From assembly GCF_019656455.1 (NCBI RefSeq), contig NZ_BPMK01000011.1, forward strand, positions 62,001-126,000: 64,000 bases of DNA, written 5' to 3'. A program made the position numbers and the translations under genes. Within the stretch, counting starts at the first letter, position 1, and the number at the start of each line of letters is the position of its first letter. Positions 50,370 to 58,764 of the stretch are shown one piece after another. The stretch comes from Noviherbaspirillum aridicola (GTDB taxonomy: Bacteria > Pseudomonadota > Gammaproteobacteria > Burkholderiales > Burkholderiaceae_D). Under the pieces are notes generated by a model. The model was given only the letters and a program-made list of their open reading frames with translations. It did no database searches and had not been told where the DNA came from.

Positions 50370-51578
50370 ATGCAAGAAGACAACTACATCGTCCGCGAAG
50401 CGCTGGTCAATGCGCAGGAGCGCGTGGTCGGCTATCGGCTTTCCTGGAACACGACGCCCGAGGGCGCGGCGGTGACGCCGGACGGGGCACGCCAGCTGGC
50501 CGCCTTCGTGGTTGGCCAGATGGCTGAAGACGGCACGGCCGCGCTCGGCGCGAGCCAGACCGTGGTGCTGGACATGCCGGCGTCGCTGCTGGCCGATCCG
50601 GTCTGCGCCGCGCTGCCGCCGAAATCCACGATCATCGCGCTCGACGCCTCCGGGCTGTCGGCGGCCGGCGCGCAGGAAGACGCGCGCGGGCTGCGCGCCG
50701 GCGGCACCGGCATCCTGCTGCGCGGGTTCAGGCCCGACGAGCATGCGGCGCTGCTGCCGCTGGCGACGCACCTCGAACTGGATGTCAAGGCGCCCGATTT
50801 CGCCGCCCTCGTGAACCAGGTGCGGGCCATGAATCAGCCCGGCCTCACGCTCATCGCGCGCGGCATCGACAACTGGCGCGTATTCGCCGCCTGCGCCCAG
50901 GCCGGCATGCTCGCCTTCTGCGGCAACCTGCATCTGACTCCGCGCCCCGAGAGCGGCGTGCGCGAACTCAATCCGGCGCAGACGCTCATCCTGCAGCTGA
51001 TGGACATGGTGCGCAAGAACGCCGACGTCAGGCAGCTCGAAAGCGTGCTCAAGCGCGACGCCGCGCTGTCCTACAAGCTGCTTCGCTACATCAACTCCGC
51101 CGGCTTCGGCCTCGGCTGCGAGATCCAGTCGCTGCGCCACGCCGTCTCCATGCTCGGCTATTCGCCGCTGTACCGCTGGCTGGCGCTGCTGCTGGCGACC
51201 GCGACCACCACCGGCTATTCCCCGGTCCTGATGCAGACCGCCGTGATCCGCGGCCGCTTCTCCGAGCTGCTGGGCGCCGGCTTCCTGCCGAAGAACGAGG
51301 CCGAAAACCTGTTCGTGGCCGGCATGTTCTCGCTGCTCGACCGCCTGCTCGGCGTGCCGATGGAAGACGTGCTCGAAAAGATCCAGCTGTCCGAGTCCGT
51401 CACCCAGGCGCTGCTTGCGCGCGAAGGCATCTACGGTCCCTTCCTCGCGCTGGCCGAAGCCTGCGAGCTGCACGATCCGAAACTCGACAGCATGGCCACC
51501 TCGCTCTGCCTCGGCAGCCGCCACGTGAACGAATCCCAGATGGCCGCCCTGGCCTGGGCACAGAACCTGGACATTTAG
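50370..51578 (+). CDS. Degenerate EAL-like plus HDOD domain protein
   Basis: A 402-residue protein. The first about 185 residues fold like the YuxH-type EAL half (V-R-E-A-L-V-N-A-Q-E-R-V-V-G-Y-R-L and L-I-A-R-G-I-D-N) but lack the E-A-L signature and acidic metal ligands, so c-di-GMP hydrolysis is unlikely. Residues about 195-395 form an HDOD domain, visible in L-K-R-D-A-A-L-S-Y-K-L-L-R-Y-I-N-S-A and A-V-S-M-L-G-Y. HDOD proteins are non-enzymatic signalling scaffolds. ATG 50370 is used; a TTG at 50346 opens the frame earlier. It occupies the usual place of cheZ, so a role in motility control is plausible but inferred. A repeat array begins directly after the stop. Confidence 0.8.
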   Translation: MQEDNYIVREALVNAQERVVGYRLSWNTTPEGAAVTPDGARQLAAFVVGQMAEDGTAALGASQTVVLDMPASLLADPVCAALPPKSTIIALDASGLSAAGAQEDARGLRAGGTGILLRGFRPDEHAALLPLATHLELDVKAPDFAALVNQVRAMNQPGLTLIARGIDNWRVFAACAQAGMLAFCGNLHLTPRPESGVRELNPAQTLILQLMDMVRKNADVRQLESVLKRDAALSYKLLRYINSAGFGLGCEIQSLRHAVSMLGYSPLYRWLALLLATATTTGYSPVLMQTAVIRGRFSELLGAGFLPKNEAENLFVAGMFSLLDRLLGVPMEDVLEKIQLSESVTQALLAREGIYGPFLALAEACELHDPKLDSMATSLCLGSRHVNESQMAALAWAQNLDI

Positions 51579-51752
51579 CAGGTTACAGGCTACAGGCTAC
51601 AGGCTACAGGTTACAGGTTACAGAGGTCAGTACCAGAGGTCAGAGGTCAGGGGACAGAGGTCAGACACGCAAGAAATGGCCTTAGCATTCCTCTCTGACC
51701 TCTGTAGCCTGACCTCTGGTACTGACCTCTGTAACCTGACCTCTGACCTCTG
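51579..51752. repeat. Mirrored array of 7-bp repeats with a perfect 30-bp inverted repeat
   Basis: From the base after the HDOD stop, units CAGGTTA and CAGGCTA repeat six times without gaps (51579-51620). CAGAGGT-type units, mostly in the same 7-bp register, follow up to about 51668. The right side (51698-51752) is the same kind of array in reverse complement (ACCTCTG, TAGCCTG, TAACCTG). A perfect 30-bp inverted repeat (51614-51643 with 51709-51738) and an inner 11-bp pair (51654-51664 with 51695-51705) allow a long hairpin or cruciform. No T-run follows. No protein and no transposase are linked to it. Confidence 0.9.
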
Positions 51753-51883
51753 ATACCGATTAACGCGGCTTTTTTCCCCCTGTTCCCCGCATGGTTGTCC
51801 TGACATTTCGAGAATAATGCAGGCTATCCATCCGTGCGCGTCCATTCGGAAAGCGCGCCGGACGAAACAGGAGTGAGTCGGCG

Positions 51884-53044
51884 ATGGCCGAGGATAGCGA
51901 TCTCGAAAAAACCGAACCAGCGTCGCCCAGAAAACTGGAGCAGGCGCGAGAGGAAGGCGACATTCCCCGCTCGCGGGAACTCGCTACCTGCACGGTTTTG
52001 CTCGCGGCCGGCCTCGGTCTCTGGGTGACGGGGGAGCAGCTGGTGCGCCGCCTCAACCACATGCTCGCCGAAGGTTTGTCCTTCGAGCGCGAGCAGGCCT
52101 TCGATTTCAGCCTGCTGCTGATGCGTCTCGGCGACGCCTGCATCGATGTGCTGATCGCGCTCGCGCCGCTCGCCGGCATCCTGCTCCTCGTCGCGCTCGG
52201 CTCGCCGCTCCTGATCGGCGGCTGGCTGTTTTCCTCCAAATCCCTGGCGCCGAAGTTCGCGCGCCTGAATCCGCTTTCCGGCATCGGCAACATGTTCTCC
52301 ACGCGTTCGCTGGTGGAGCTGATCAAGGCCATCGGCAAGACCGTGCTGGTCGGCGTCATTTCCTGGACCGTGATCGCCGGCCAGCTCGAACCCATGCTCG
52401 CGCTGAGCACCGAGCCGCTGCAGAACGGCGCGGCCCATCTCGGCGACATGCTGGTGATCGGTTTCATCACCATCGTCTTCGGCCTGGTGGTGATCGCGCT
52501 GATCGACGTGCCGTACCAGCTCTGGCACTACGCCAACAAGCTGAAGATGACGCGCGAGGAACTGCGCCAGGAGTCGAAGGAGTCCGACGGCGATCCCCAG
52601 GTCAAGGCCCGTATCCGCCAGCTGCAGCGCGAGATGGCGCGCCGCCGGATGATGTCCGAGGTGCCGACCGCCGACGTGGTGGTGACCAACCCGACGCACT
52701 ATGCGGTGGCGCTCAGGTACACCGAGGGCAAGAACCGCGCGCCGGTGGTGGTGGCCAAGGGCGCCGACGAAGTCGCGGCGAAGATCCGCGAACTGGCGGC
52801 CGAGAACAATGTCGCGCTGCTGGAAGCGCCGCCGCTGGCGCGCGCGCTGTACAAGCACACCGAGCTTGGCGACGAGATCCCGGCGGCCCTTTACACCGCG
52901 GTGGCCGAAGTGCTGGCCTACGTGTTCCAGCTGCGCGTCTTCAACAAGCAGGGCGGCGCGCGTCCGAACATGCCGACCGAGCTGCAGGTGCCGGCCGACA
53001 TGGACCCGGCCAATGCGGCCGCGGCTAGCGGAGGCGCACGATGA
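51884..53044 (+). CDS. flhB: Flagellar export switch protein FlhB
   Basis: A 386-residue inner membrane component of the flagellar type III export gate. Four transmembrane segments (about 32-52, 88-110, 145-165, 186-208) precede the cytoplasmic domain with the autocleavage motif N269-P-T-H272, the same position as in Salmonella. Cleavage switches export from rod/hook to filament substrates. The start has the family pattern A-E-D-S-D-L-E-K-T-E-P-A-S-P-R-K-L. The stop overlaps the flhA ATG by 4 bp. It is the first gene of the flhB-A-F-G-fliA-motCD unit. Confidence 0.97.
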   Translation: MAEDSDLEKTEPASPRKLEQAREEGDIPRSRELATCTVLLAAGLGLWVTGEQLVRRLNHMLAEGLSFEREQAFDFSLLLMRLGDACIDVLIALAPLAGILLLVALGSPLLIGGWLFSSKSLAPKFARLNPLSGIGNMFSTRSLVELIKAIGKTVLVGVISWTVIAGQLEPMLALSTEPLQNGAAHLGDMLVIGFITIVFGLVVIALIDVPYQLWHYANKLKMTREELRQESKESDGDPQVKARIRQLQREMARRRMMSEVPTADVVVTNPTHYAVALRYTEGKNRAPVVVAKGADEVAAKIRELAAENNVALLEAPPLARALYKHTELGDEIPAALYTAVAEVLAYVFQLRVFNKQGGARPNMPTELQVPADMDPANAAAASGGAR

Positions 53045-55125
53045 ACAGCCTGCGCATGCCCGCCTGGCTGACCGCGAACACCCGTGCGATGGCCGCGCCC
53101 ATCCTCATCATCATGATGCTGGCGATGATGGTGCTGCCGCTACCGGCCTTCGTGCTCGACATGTTCTTCAGCTTCAATATCGCGCTGTCGATCATCGTCC
53201 TGCTGACCAGCCTGTACACCGTCAAGCCGCTCGACTTCATGGCCTTCCCGGCGGTGCTGCTGGTTTCCACCATGCTGCGCCTGTCGCTCAACGTCGCCTC
53301 CACCCGCGTCGTGCTGACCGAAGGCCACAACGGCCCGGACGCCGCCGGCAAGGTGATCGAAGCCTTCGGCCACTTCCTCATCGGCGGCAACTACGCGGTC
53401 GGTATCGTGGTGTTCGTGATCCTCACCATCATCAACTTCGTGGTGGTCACCAAGGGCGCGGGCCGTATCGCCGAGGTCGGCGCGCGCTTCGCCCTGGACG
53501 CGATGCCCGGCAAGCAGATGGCGATCGATGCCGATCTCAATGCCGGCCTGATCGGCGAAGCCGAAGCCCGCCGCCGCCGCACCGAGGTGGGCCAGGAGGC
53601 GGAGTTCTACGGCTCGATGGACGGTGCCAGCAAGTACGTGCGCGGCGATGCCATCGCCGGCATCCTGGTCACCGTGATCAACGTCTTCGGCGGCCTGATC
53701 GTCGGCATGCTCCAGCACGACATGGCCTTCGACGCCGCGATGAAGAACTACACGCTGCTCGCCATCGGCGACGGCCTGGTGGCGCAGATTCCTTCGCTGA
53801 TCATTTCCACCGCCGCCGGCGTGATCGTTTCCCGCGTCGCGAGCGAACAGGACATCGGCAACCAGCTCGTCACCCAGCTGTTCGCCAAGCCGCAGGTGCT
53901 GATGATCACCGGCGGCATCATCGGCGCCATGGGGCTGATCCCGGGCATGCCGCATATCGCCTTCCTGCTGCTCGGCGGCACGCTGTGCGGCGGCGCCTAC
54001 CTGATGAGCCAGCGCGCGAAGAAGAAGGAAGAAGCGCCGCCGCCGGTGCCCGAGGCCGCGCTGCAGGCGCCGGAACAGGAGGAAGCGAGCTGGCAGGATG
54101 TGATGCCGGTGGATACGCTCGGCCTGGAAGTCGGCTACCGCCTGATTCCGCTGGTGGACAAGGCGCAGAACGGCGAGCTGCTGCGCCGTATCAAGGGCAT
54201 CCGCAAGAAGTTCGCCCAGGAAGTGGGCTTCCTGTCGCCGCCGGTGCATATCCGCGACAATCTCGAACTCAAGCCCGCCGCCTACCGCATCACGCTCAAG
54301 GGTGTCGAAGTCGGCAGCGGCGAAGCCTATGCCGGGCAGTTCCTCGCGATCAATCCCGGCATGGTGAGCGGGACCCTGCCGGGTACGCCGACCACCGACC
54401 CGGCCTTCGGCCTGCCGGCCACCTGGATCGATGCGTCGATGCGCGAGCATGCGCAGGCGCTCGGCTACACCGTGGTCGACGGCGGCACCGTGATCGCCAC
54501 CCACCTGAACCACCTGATCACCAGCCACGCCGCCGAACTGCTCGGCCGCCAGGAAGTGCAGGCGCTGCTCGATCACCTGACCAAGGAATCGCCGAAGCTG
54601 GTCGAGGATCTCGTGCCCAAGCAGCTGTCGCTGTCGGCATTGCAGAAGGTGCTGCAGAACCTGCTGGCCGAGGGCGTGCACATCCGCGACATGCGGACCA
54701 TCATCGAGACGCTGGCCGAGTTCGCGCCGCAGTCGCAGGACCCGAACGAGCTGACCGCCATGGTCCGCATCGCGCTCGGCCGCGCCATCGTCCAGCAGAT
54801 TTTCCCGTCGACCAACGAACTGTCCGTGATCACACTCGACAGCCGCCTCGAGCGCATCCTGATGCAGGCGCTGCAGGCGGGCGGGCCGGACGGCGCCGGC
54901 ATCGAGCCGGGCCTGGCCGACACCATACAGCAGCAGGCCGCGCAAGCCGCGCGCCAGCAAGAACAAATGGGACTGACTCCGGTGCTGCTCGTGCCCGGGC
55001 CGCTGAGGGCGCTGCTGTCGCGCTTCCTGCGGCGCGCGCTGCCGCAGCTGAAAGTGCTGTCGCACGCCGAACTGCCCGATTCCAAGACAATTAAAGTGAC
55101 CAGCCTGGTCGGAGGCCAAGCATGA
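53041..55125 (+). CDS. flhA: Flagellar export gate protein FlhA
   Basis: A 694-residue export gate protein with about eight N-terminal transmembrane segments (to about residue 325). The FHIPEP signature region is visible as M-L-R-L-S-L-N-V-A-S-T-R plus the cytoplasmic loop G-R-I-A-E-V-G-A-R-F-A-L-D-A-M-P-G-K-Q-M. The large cytoplasmic domain (about 345-690) forms the nonameric ring that docks chaperone-substrate complexes. Length fits E. coli FlhA (692). It overlaps both flhB and flhF by 4 bp (ATGA). Confidence 0.97.
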   Translation: MNSLRMPAWLTANTRAMAAPILIIMMLAMMVLPLPAFVLDMFFSFNIALSIIVLLTSLYTVKPLDFMAFPAVLLVSTMLRLSLNVASTRVVLTEGHNGPDAAGKVIEAFGHFLIGGNYAVGIVVFVILTIINFVVVTKGAGRIAEVGARFALDAMPGKQMAIDADLNAGLIGEAEARRRRTEVGQEAEFYGSMDGASKYVRGDAIAGILVTVINVFGGLIVGMLQHDMAFDAAMKNYTLLAIGDGLVAQIPSLIISTAAGVIVSRVASEQDIGNQLVTQLFAKPQVLMITGGIIGAMGLIPGMPHIAFLLLGGTLCGGAYLMSQRAKKKEEAPPPVPEAALQAPEQEEASWQDVMPVDTLGLEVGYRLIPLVDKAQNGELLRRIKGIRKKFAQEVGFLSPPVHIRDNLELKPAAYRITLKGVEVGSGEAYAGQFLAINPGMVSGTLPGTPTTDPAFGLPATWIDASMREHAQALGYTVVDGGTVIATHLNHLITSHAAELLGRQEVQALLDHLTKESPKLVEDLVPKQLSLSALQKVLQNLLAEGVHIRDMRTIIETLAEFAPQSQDPNELTAMVRIALGRAIVQQIFPSTNELSVITLDSRLERILMQALQAGGPDGAGIEPGLADTIQQQAAQAARQQEQMGLTPVLLVPGPLRALLSRFLRRALPQLKVLSHAELPDSKTIKVTSLVGGQA

Positions 55126-56453
55126 ACGTAAAACGATTTACCGCCACTTCCTCGCGCGACGCATGGCGCGATGTCCGCGAAGCGCTCGGACCCGACGCCG
55201 TGATCCTGTCGAACCGGACCGTCAACGGCATGATCGAGATCCTGGCGCTGGCGCCGGAAGACATGTCGGCGCTGGCGGAACCGGTGGTGGAAAAGCCGGT
55301 GGTCTCCGCCTCCACGCTGGCCGCCCTCGGCGGCGCGCGCCAACCGGCGGCTCCCGTCCAGCCCGTCCAGCCCGTCCAGCCCGCCCAGCCCGCCCTGCAA
55401 GAGCGTCCGGCCGAGGACCAGGCCTCGCGGCTGGCCGAGACGCTGGCGGCGAGCAGGGCGCCTTCCGGCGAGACCGCGGCCGAGTTCGCGCAGGTGATGA
55501 AAGAGCTGCGCTCGATGCGGGGCATGCTCGAATCGCAGCTGGCGGAAATCGCCTTCAGCAGTCAGCAGAAGCGCGAGCCGGGCAAGACCGCGGTGATGCG
55601 CGAGCTGCTGTCGGCCGGCTTCTCCGCCAGCCTGGCACGCTACCTGATGCAGAACATGCCGAAGCAGGAAGCCGAGGGCATGAACGCGGTGGCCTGGGTC
55701 AAATCGGTGCTGGCCCGCAACCTGAACGTGATCGGCAACGAAAACGAGATCCTGGAAAAGGGCGGCGTCTACGCGCTCGTCGGTCCGACCGGCGTCGGCA
55801 AGACCACCACCACCGCCAAGCTGGCCGCGCGCTGCGTGATGCGCCATGGCGCCGGCAAGCTGGCCCTGATCACCACCGACGGCTATCGTATCGGCGCCTA
55901 TGAACAGCTGCGCATCTACGGCAAGATTCTCGGCGTGATGGTGCATTCGGTGAAGGACGAGACCGATCTGCGCATCGCGCTCGCCGAGCTGAAGAACAAG
56001 CACACGGTCCTGATCGACACCGTCGGCATGGGCCAGCGCGACAAGATGGTGGCCGAGCAGATCGCGATGCTGTCGGGCAGCGACTGCAAGGTCAAGCGCC
56101 TGCTCTGCCTGTCCGCCACCTCCAACGGCGAGACCCTCAACGAAGTGGTGCGCTCCTACCAGGGCGGCGGCCTGGCCGGCTGCATCATGACCAAGCTGGA
56201 CGAGGCGGCCACCGTGGGCAGCGTGCTCGATGTGCTGATCCGCTCCAAGCTGCCGCTGTACTACGTGGCCAACGGCCAGCGCGTGCCGGAAGACCTGCAT
56301 GTGCCGAACCAGCACTACCTGGTCGACCGCGCCTTCAAGCTCAAGCGGGAGACCGCGCCCTTCCAGTACCAGGACGAAGAGCTGCCGCTGGTGATCGGCA
56401 ATACCGCCCAAGCGATGAACGACAAGGCCCTGCGCGAGGTGACTCTTGGCTAG
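55122..56453 (+). CDS. flhF: Flagellar placement GTPase FlhF
   Basis: A 443-residue SRP-type GTPase. The N-terminal basic/variable region contains a Pro-Val-Gln repeat (about residues 77-87) encoded by tandem 9-bp units near 55355-55390. Then come an N domain and the G domain with P-loop G-P-T-G-V-G-K-T-T-T-T near residue 222, T-T-D-G-Y-R-I-G-A-Y, D-T-V-G-M and T-K-L-D-E. FlhF marks the site of polar flagella in Vibrio, Pseudomonas and Shewanella. The flhG reading frame starts 8 bp before the flhF stop. Confidence 0.94.
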   Translation: MNVKRFTATSSRDAWRDVREALGPDAVILSNRTVNGMIEILALAPEDMSALAEPVVEKPVVSASTLAALGGARQPAAPVQPVQPVQPAQPALQERPAEDQASRLAETLAASRAPSGETAAEFAQVMKELRSMRGMLESQLAEIAFSSQQKREPGKTAVMRELLSAGFSASLARYLMQNMPKQEAEGMNAVAWVKSVLARNLNVIGNENEILEKGGVYALVGPTGVGKTTTTAKLAARCVMRHGAGKLALITTDGYRIGAYEQLRIYGKILGVMVHSVKDETDLRIALAELKNKHTVLIDTVGMGQRDKMVAEQIAMLSGSDCKVKRLLCLSATSNGETLNEVVRSYQGGGLAGCIMTKLDEAATVGSVLDVLIRSKLPLYYVANGQRVPEDLHVPNQHYLVDRAFKLKRETAPFQYQDEELPLVIGNTAQAMNDKALREVTLG

Positions 56454-57246
56454 TTTCGATTTCGATCAGGCGGAGGGCCTGCGCCGCATGCTGGCCGGTC
56501 CCCGGCCGCGGGTCTTCACCTTTCTCTCGGCCGAGACCGCCGAGGAAAAAAGCGCGATGCTGGTCAATGTCGCCGCCTCGCTGCAGCAGGCCGGGCGCGA
56601 TGTGCTGATGCTCGACGCCTGCGTCGCGTCGCAGGGCATTGCGAGCCGCCTCAATGCGCAGAAGGCCGCGCCGCTGCATCAGGTCGCGCGCGGCGAACGC
56701 ACGCTCGACGACGCGGTGCAGGCCATGCCGCAGGGCTTCGGCGTCGCCGCGCTGCGGCGCGGTGGCAGGGCGCTGAACGACGACGAGCGCGAGCGCCTCG
56801 ACGGCATCTTCGATCTGCTTGCCGCCCGCACCGACATCCTGCTGGTCGACGCCGAACTCGATGGCGACGACGCCTTTCCGATCCCGGCCCTGGCCGACTC
56901 CGAAATCGTGGTGCAGGTCGCCAACAGTCCGGCGTCGATCAAGGCTGCCTACACCATCATCAAGCGCGTGCATGCCCAGCTCGGCCGGCGCCCGTTCTCG
57001 CTGCTCGTCACCGGGGCGAACGAGAAGGAAGCGCAGGTCGTCTTTGAAAACATGGCCCAGGTCGCCAACCGCTACCTGGCCGTCAAGCTCAACTCCGTCG
57101 GGTCCGTGCCCGCCGACGAACACCTCAAGCGCGCCATGAAACTCGGCAGGGCGGTGGTCGATGCCTTCCCGCTGGCGGGCGCGTCGGTCGCTTTCCGGCG
57201 TCTCGCGGGCCGCTTCGTGGTGGCCGACGCGGCGGCGGCGGGCTGA
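56446..57246 (+). CDS. flhG: FlhG/FleN-like MinD-family protein with degraded P-loop
   Basis: A 266-residue protein recognised by position after flhF and by the N-terminal D-Q-A-E-G-L-R-R-M, which matches the FlhG D-Q-A-x-x-L-R activation motif. It begins at TTG 56446 inside flhF. The MinD fold is recognisable (V-F-T-F-L-S ... M-L-V-N-V-A-A-S-L; D-I-L-L-V-D; S-P-A-S-I-K-A-A-Y). Where active FlhG has G-K-G-G-V-G-K-T, this protein has A-E-T-A-E-E-K-S. The glycines and the signature lysine are gone, so ATP binding and membrane cycling are doubtful. It may act only as a structural partner of FlhF or FliA/FlhDC. The gene is intact in frame. Confidence 0.8.
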   Translation: MASFDFDQAEGLRRMLAGPRPRVFTFLSAETAEEKSAMLVNVAASLQQAGRDVLMLDACVASQGIASRLNAQKAAPLHQVARGERTLDDAVQAMPQGFGVAALRRGGRALNDDERERLDGIFDLLAARTDILLVDAELDGDDAFPIPALADSEIVVQVANSPASIKAAYTIIKRVHAQLGRRPFSLLVTGANEKEAQVVFENMAQVANRYLAVKLNSVGSVPADEHLKRAMKLGRAVVDAFPLAGASVAFRRLAGRFVVADAAAAG

Positions 57247-57300
57247 GCGGAATGACGCTGATGCCCGGCGCCCGCGCGGACCGGGCTTGCTATCCAGACT

Positions 57301-58032
57301 ATGTACACCGTTAGCGGAAAATCGGACAAGAACCACCTGCTGCAGGAGCATTCGCAGCTGGTCAAGCGGCTGGCGCACCAGATGAAGGCCAAGCTGCCGC
57401 CGAGCGTCGAGGTCGACGACCTGATCCAGGCCGGCATGATCGGCCTGCTGGACGCGCTCGGCCGCTATGAAGAGACGCATGGCGCGCAGTTCGAGACTTA
57501 CGCGGTGCAGCGCATCCGCGGCGCCATGCTCGACGAGCTGCGCAACAACGACTGGCTGCCGCGCAGCGTGCGCCAGACCATGCGCAAGATCGAAGAAGCG
57601 ATGAACCGCGCCCAGCAACGGCTCGGCCGCCCGCCCAAGGAGGCCGAGATCGCGAAGGAAATGAAGATCTCGCTCGAGGAATACCAGGAAATGCTGGGCG
57701 AGGGCGGCGGCCACCAGCTGGTGTACTACGAAGACTTCCACGAGAAGGAAGACAACGACCATTTCCTCGACCGCTATTGCGTGGACCTGGTCAGCGATCC
57801 GCTGCAGGCGCTGATGAACAGCGGCTTCCGGCAGGCCGTGATCCACGCGATCGAAGCGCTGCCGGAGAGGGAGAAGATCCTGATGGGCCTCTACTATGAG
57901 CAGGAAATGAATCTCAAGGAAATCGGCGCCGTGATGGGCGTGTCGGAATCGCGCGTGTGCCAGTTGCACAGCCAGGCGATCGCGCGCATGCGCGCCCGTC
58001 TCAAGGAGCAGGCATGGACTGGGCTAGCCTGA
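57301..58032 (+). CDS. fliA: Flagellar RNA polymerase sigma factor FliA (sigma-28)
   Basis: A 243-residue sigma factor for late flagellar genes. Regions 2, 3 and 4 are clear: H-S-Q-L-V-K-R-L-A-H-Q-M, D-D-L-I-Q-A-G-M-I-G-L-L-D-A and R-I-R-G-A-M-L-D-E-L-R for region 2, and the region 4 helix-turn-helix L-K-E-I-G-A-V-M-G-V-S-E-S-R-V-C-Q-L-H. Length equals E. coli FliA (239). Its anti-sigma factor FlgM is encoded at 62811-63113, and a near-consensus sigma-28 promoter precedes flgM. The end overlaps motC by 19 bp. Confidence 0.97.
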   Translation: MYTVSGKSDKNHLLQEHSQLVKRLAHQMKAKLPPSVEVDDLIQAGMIGLLDALGRYEETHGAQFETYAVQRIRGAMLDELRNNDWLPRSVRQTMRKIEEAMNRAQQRLGRPPKEAEIAKEMKISLEEYQEMLGEGGGHQLVYYEDFHEKEDNDHFLDRYCVDLVSDPLQALMNSGFRQAVIHAIEALPEREKILMGLYYEQEMNLKEIGAVMGVSESRVCQLHSQAIARMRARLKEQAWTGLA

Positions 58033-58751
58033 GCGGGCTGCTGCTGGCGCTGGCCGGCATCTTCATCGGCCAGGCGCTGGAAGGGGGCGAGATCGCCTCC
58101 CTGCTGCAGCCGACCGCTTTCCTCATCGTCGCCGTCGGCACCATGGGCGCGGTGCTGCTGCAGAGCGGCATGGACAGCTTCATGCGCGGCATGAAAATGC
58201 TGCGCTGGGTGTTCAGGCCGCCCGTCGCCAAGAGCAATACGCTGCGCCAGGACGTGCTGCTGTGGAGCGCCACCGCGCGCCGGGAGGGTCTGCTGAGCCT
58301 GGAGCGTTTCGTCGAAACCGTCAACGACCGCTTCGCCCAGAAGGGACTGCGGCTGATCGTCGACGGCATCGACCCGTACAAGATTCGCGAAATCCTCGAG
58401 ACCGACATCACCACGCACGAGCGCCGCGAGCGCCAGGCGGTGCGGATCTGGGAAGCGGCGGGCGGCTACTCGCCGACCATCGGAATTCTCGGCGCCGTGC
58501 TGGGCCTGATCCACGTGATGGAAAATCTGAGCGAACCAGCCAGGCTCGGCAGCGGCATCGCGGTCGCCTTCGTCGCCACCGTCTACGGTGTCGGCCTGGC
58601 CAACCTCGTCTACCTGCCGATCGCCGGCAAGCTCAAGACGCTCGTCGGCGAAGAAGTCCGGCGCCGCGAGATGCTGACCGATATCTTCTGCAGCGTCGCC
58701 AATGGCGACAACGCGCGCGTGGTCGAGGAACGACTCCTCGCCTATGCCTGA
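58014..58751 (+). CDS. motC: Second flagellar stator subunit MotC (MotA/PomA-like)
   Basis: A 245-residue MotA/PomA-type channel subunit. It starts M-D-W-A-S-L-S-G-L-L-L-A-L-A-G-I at ATG 58014, inside the end of fliA. Four membrane segments are visible. The channel region has A-G-G-Y-S-P-T-I-G-I-L-G-A-V-L-G-L-I-H-V-M, with the P-T-x-G-I-x-G motif typical of the MotC/PomA branch, unlike the MotA encoded at 39418. With MotD it forms a second stator set, as in Pseudomonas. Confidence 0.9.
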   Translation: MDWASLSGLLLALAGIFIGQALEGGEIASLLQPTAFLIVAVGTMGAVLLQSGMDSFMRGMKMLRWVFRPPVAKSNTLRQDVLLWSATARREGLLSLERFVETVNDRFAQKGLRLIVDGIDPYKIREILETDITTHERRERQAVRIWEAAGGYSPTIGILGAVLGLIHVMENLSEPARLGSGIAVAFVATVYGVGLANLVYLPIAGKLKTLVGEEVRRREMLTDIFCSVANGDNARVVEERLLAYA

Positions 58752-58764
58752 ACCCGGGGCCGCG

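Noticed and set aside
51579-51752. Repeat array considered as a CRISPR
   Set aside because: Units are 7 bp, contiguous and mirrored, with no unique spacers and no cas genes.
53140-55119. 659-codon minus-strand frame opposite flhA
   Set aside because: Antisense shadow of a strongly conserved gene; long stop-free antisense frames are common at this GC content.
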